Positions 62,386 through 64,000 of a stretch of 64,000 nt of DNA are shown one piece after another. The notes under the pieces were generated by a model that saw only the letters and a program-made list of their open reading frames with translations, ran no database searches and was not told the origin of the DNA. The position numbers were made by a program, and so were the translations under genes. Within the stretch, counting starts at the first letter, position 1; every line of letters begins with the position of its first letter. The DNA comes from Solenopsis invicta (Eukaryota; Arthropoda; Insecta; Hymenoptera; Formicidae): positions 9,744,710 to 9,808,709 of the forward strand of contig NC_052672.1 of assembly GCF_016802725.1 (NCBI RefSeq), given 5' to 3'.

Positions 62386-64000
62386 GCTTAGAATTAGTTA
62401 ATCGATTAAGAACTTGTATTATTTTGATACTATGTAATGTTGATTATCAATTCAACATAAAATATTTAAATAACATGAATAACATCCGCTCTTCATAAAG
62501 CAGTATGTAAAAATTATTGCAAGTTTATTGAAATATAAATTTGATAATAAATTAAATATATAATAATAAATTAAGTAAAAGTAATTAAATATAAGACTAA
62601 TAAATTCAATAATAAATTAAAGTATTTAAAAATAATTTAAATTAAAATTATTAAAATTGTAATGACTCATAAAATCTTGTAATTTGAGGCTAATAATTAA
62701 ACCTTTGCGTCTATTAGAGAGTCCAATCGAGCCTTTTGATCTATCCTCACGTTTCGACGCACTTCTCGCTACTTGAGCATTAACGCTCGAGTTACTCGCG
62801 CCTATCTACATCGGAATAATTATTGCGGTACGAAGAGCCCGAGTGATCCTTACCGATGGTGATCTATGAAGCTTCGTTGCCAGAGACGGTGGGAAGACAG
62901 ATATATGTATATACTTGAAGTCCATCGGGATCTACATCTGATTTGTGATCGTGGTGAATGTGGATAGCGAACGCGACCGACGACGCGAGTAATTCCGCTG
63001 TAATAACGCACGGTTAATGCTACACGAGTCGTACCGTACCGCCGATTCCTTGCGTTCTGTTTGTCGTACTCGTATGAGGCAAGATAAGTGTTGAGTTACG
63101 ACGCTTACGCGGCCGCGGTTGCCCACGAAGCTCAACTTGCGATGTTCTGCCAAGTTGCGTGCGCGAGATTTATCTTAATGCGAGCGCGTAATGTATTTGC
63201 CCGTAGGACTTTTCTTTCTTTTTTTTTCTTTTAATCCGACGCGAAAGAAAATCACACGTAGGCCGTAATTCTCGGAAAGCGCAGGTGGTCGCGCTCGAAA
63301 CCGTCGATCGCCCGTTTCGCGAAAAAATGTCCCATTTGGCACCATGGACGTGATGAAAAAAGATTTGACGATTCCGTGTCTCGAGCACTCTTGACACGAA
63401 CGCCCATAATCGCAAGCGCAAATGACCGCTTTAGGCCCGCTACAATGTTGAGATCGCATCGCCGCATTAAGCGGTAATGACCTAATGACACTTTGCACCT
63501 TTCGGCGGCTCCTCCGTTCGCTATAATTATTTGCGGCAGCATAGTAGTTTTCTGCACGTAATGTTACGATTTGTCGACCAACATTACTGTTCTCGTGTGC
63601 GCAATCTGAGAAAAGGCGGAATATCGTCATATACATTCATACCAATAAATCTTTAAATTAATTTCCGAGAGCTGGTATTGCCATTTTCCTCTTACTTTCT
63701 CTTGAAACGCGGTGCATCCGGAGAAAAATTATGCTTAAATTGATGAAATTGTTTCTTTAACTTGGTTTTTTTTTTAAATAATATGAAAATACCTTTGAAA
63801 AAAATAAAAATTTACTTAATTTTAAAAAATGACATTATTAGCCTTTTTGAAGTAAATAAATTGTTTGTTCAAATCAATGTTCAATATTAGTTCAATTTAA
63901 ATGAATAATTCGGTTGGTCTGATTTTAAAAATATATTTCTTTTATTTTAAGAAAAAAATTTGTTGCATATTCTATTTCTTTAATTCTAATAAAAGGAACG
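62386..64000. other. Right end of window; no gene seen
   Basis: AT-rich sequence to about 62700, then a CpG-rich block (62700-63650) and AT-rich sequence to the end. Open frames at 63.17-63.64 kb overlap on the minus strand and have no recognisable domain. Confidence 0.5.

Overview
The window looks like insect nuclear DNA, most likely from a hymenopteran and plausibly an ant. The evidence is large introns with GT-AG boundaries, many (GA)n, (CA)n and (TA)n microsatellites, alternation of CpG-rich unique blocks with very AT-rich repeat-bearing blocks, and one recognisable developmental gene. The order-level guess is inference. There is no sign of bacterial or viral gene organisation.

The only gene I can support is on the + strand between 485 and 22960. 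It is an Iroquois-family TALE homeobox gene of the araucan/caupolican type. Five coding exons are visible (485-877, 9789-9922, 17405-17763, 21710-22741, 22921-22960), and all four splice junctions keep phase. The first exon with the start codon lies left of the window. The homeodomain is in the third visible exon. The IRO box and a low-complexity C-terminal half are in the fourth. The fourth exon carries an exact 14-bp tandem duplication (21891-21918) that breaks the reading frame between the homeodomain and the IRO box. This is either a sequence or assembly error or a real truncating allele. A splice donor just after the stop codon (23008) and a strong acceptor at 31671, followed by about 2.9 kb of UTR-like sequence, suggest a spliced 3' UTR.

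From about 35 kb to the end I find no convincing protein-coding gene. CpG-rich, low-repeat blocks, which could be enhancers of the Iroquois locus, alternate with AT-rich blocks full of foldback elements. One possible promoter plus 5' exon ending in a consensus donor is seen near 42.36-42.46 kb.

The most unusual structure is a palindromic element at 44811-49271. Its two arms fold onto each other around a centre at about 47003. The central 64-bp arms differ at only two positions. Each end carries a smaller palindromic unit, and each arm holds an identical 39-nt segment flanked by splice-like sites. The left arm contains a tandemly duplicated module of about 425 bp. The right arm is interrupted by a 396-bp hAT-like MITE with an exact 8-bp target-site duplication. 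I see no transposase. Several smaller MITE families are scattered through the introns and the downstream region.
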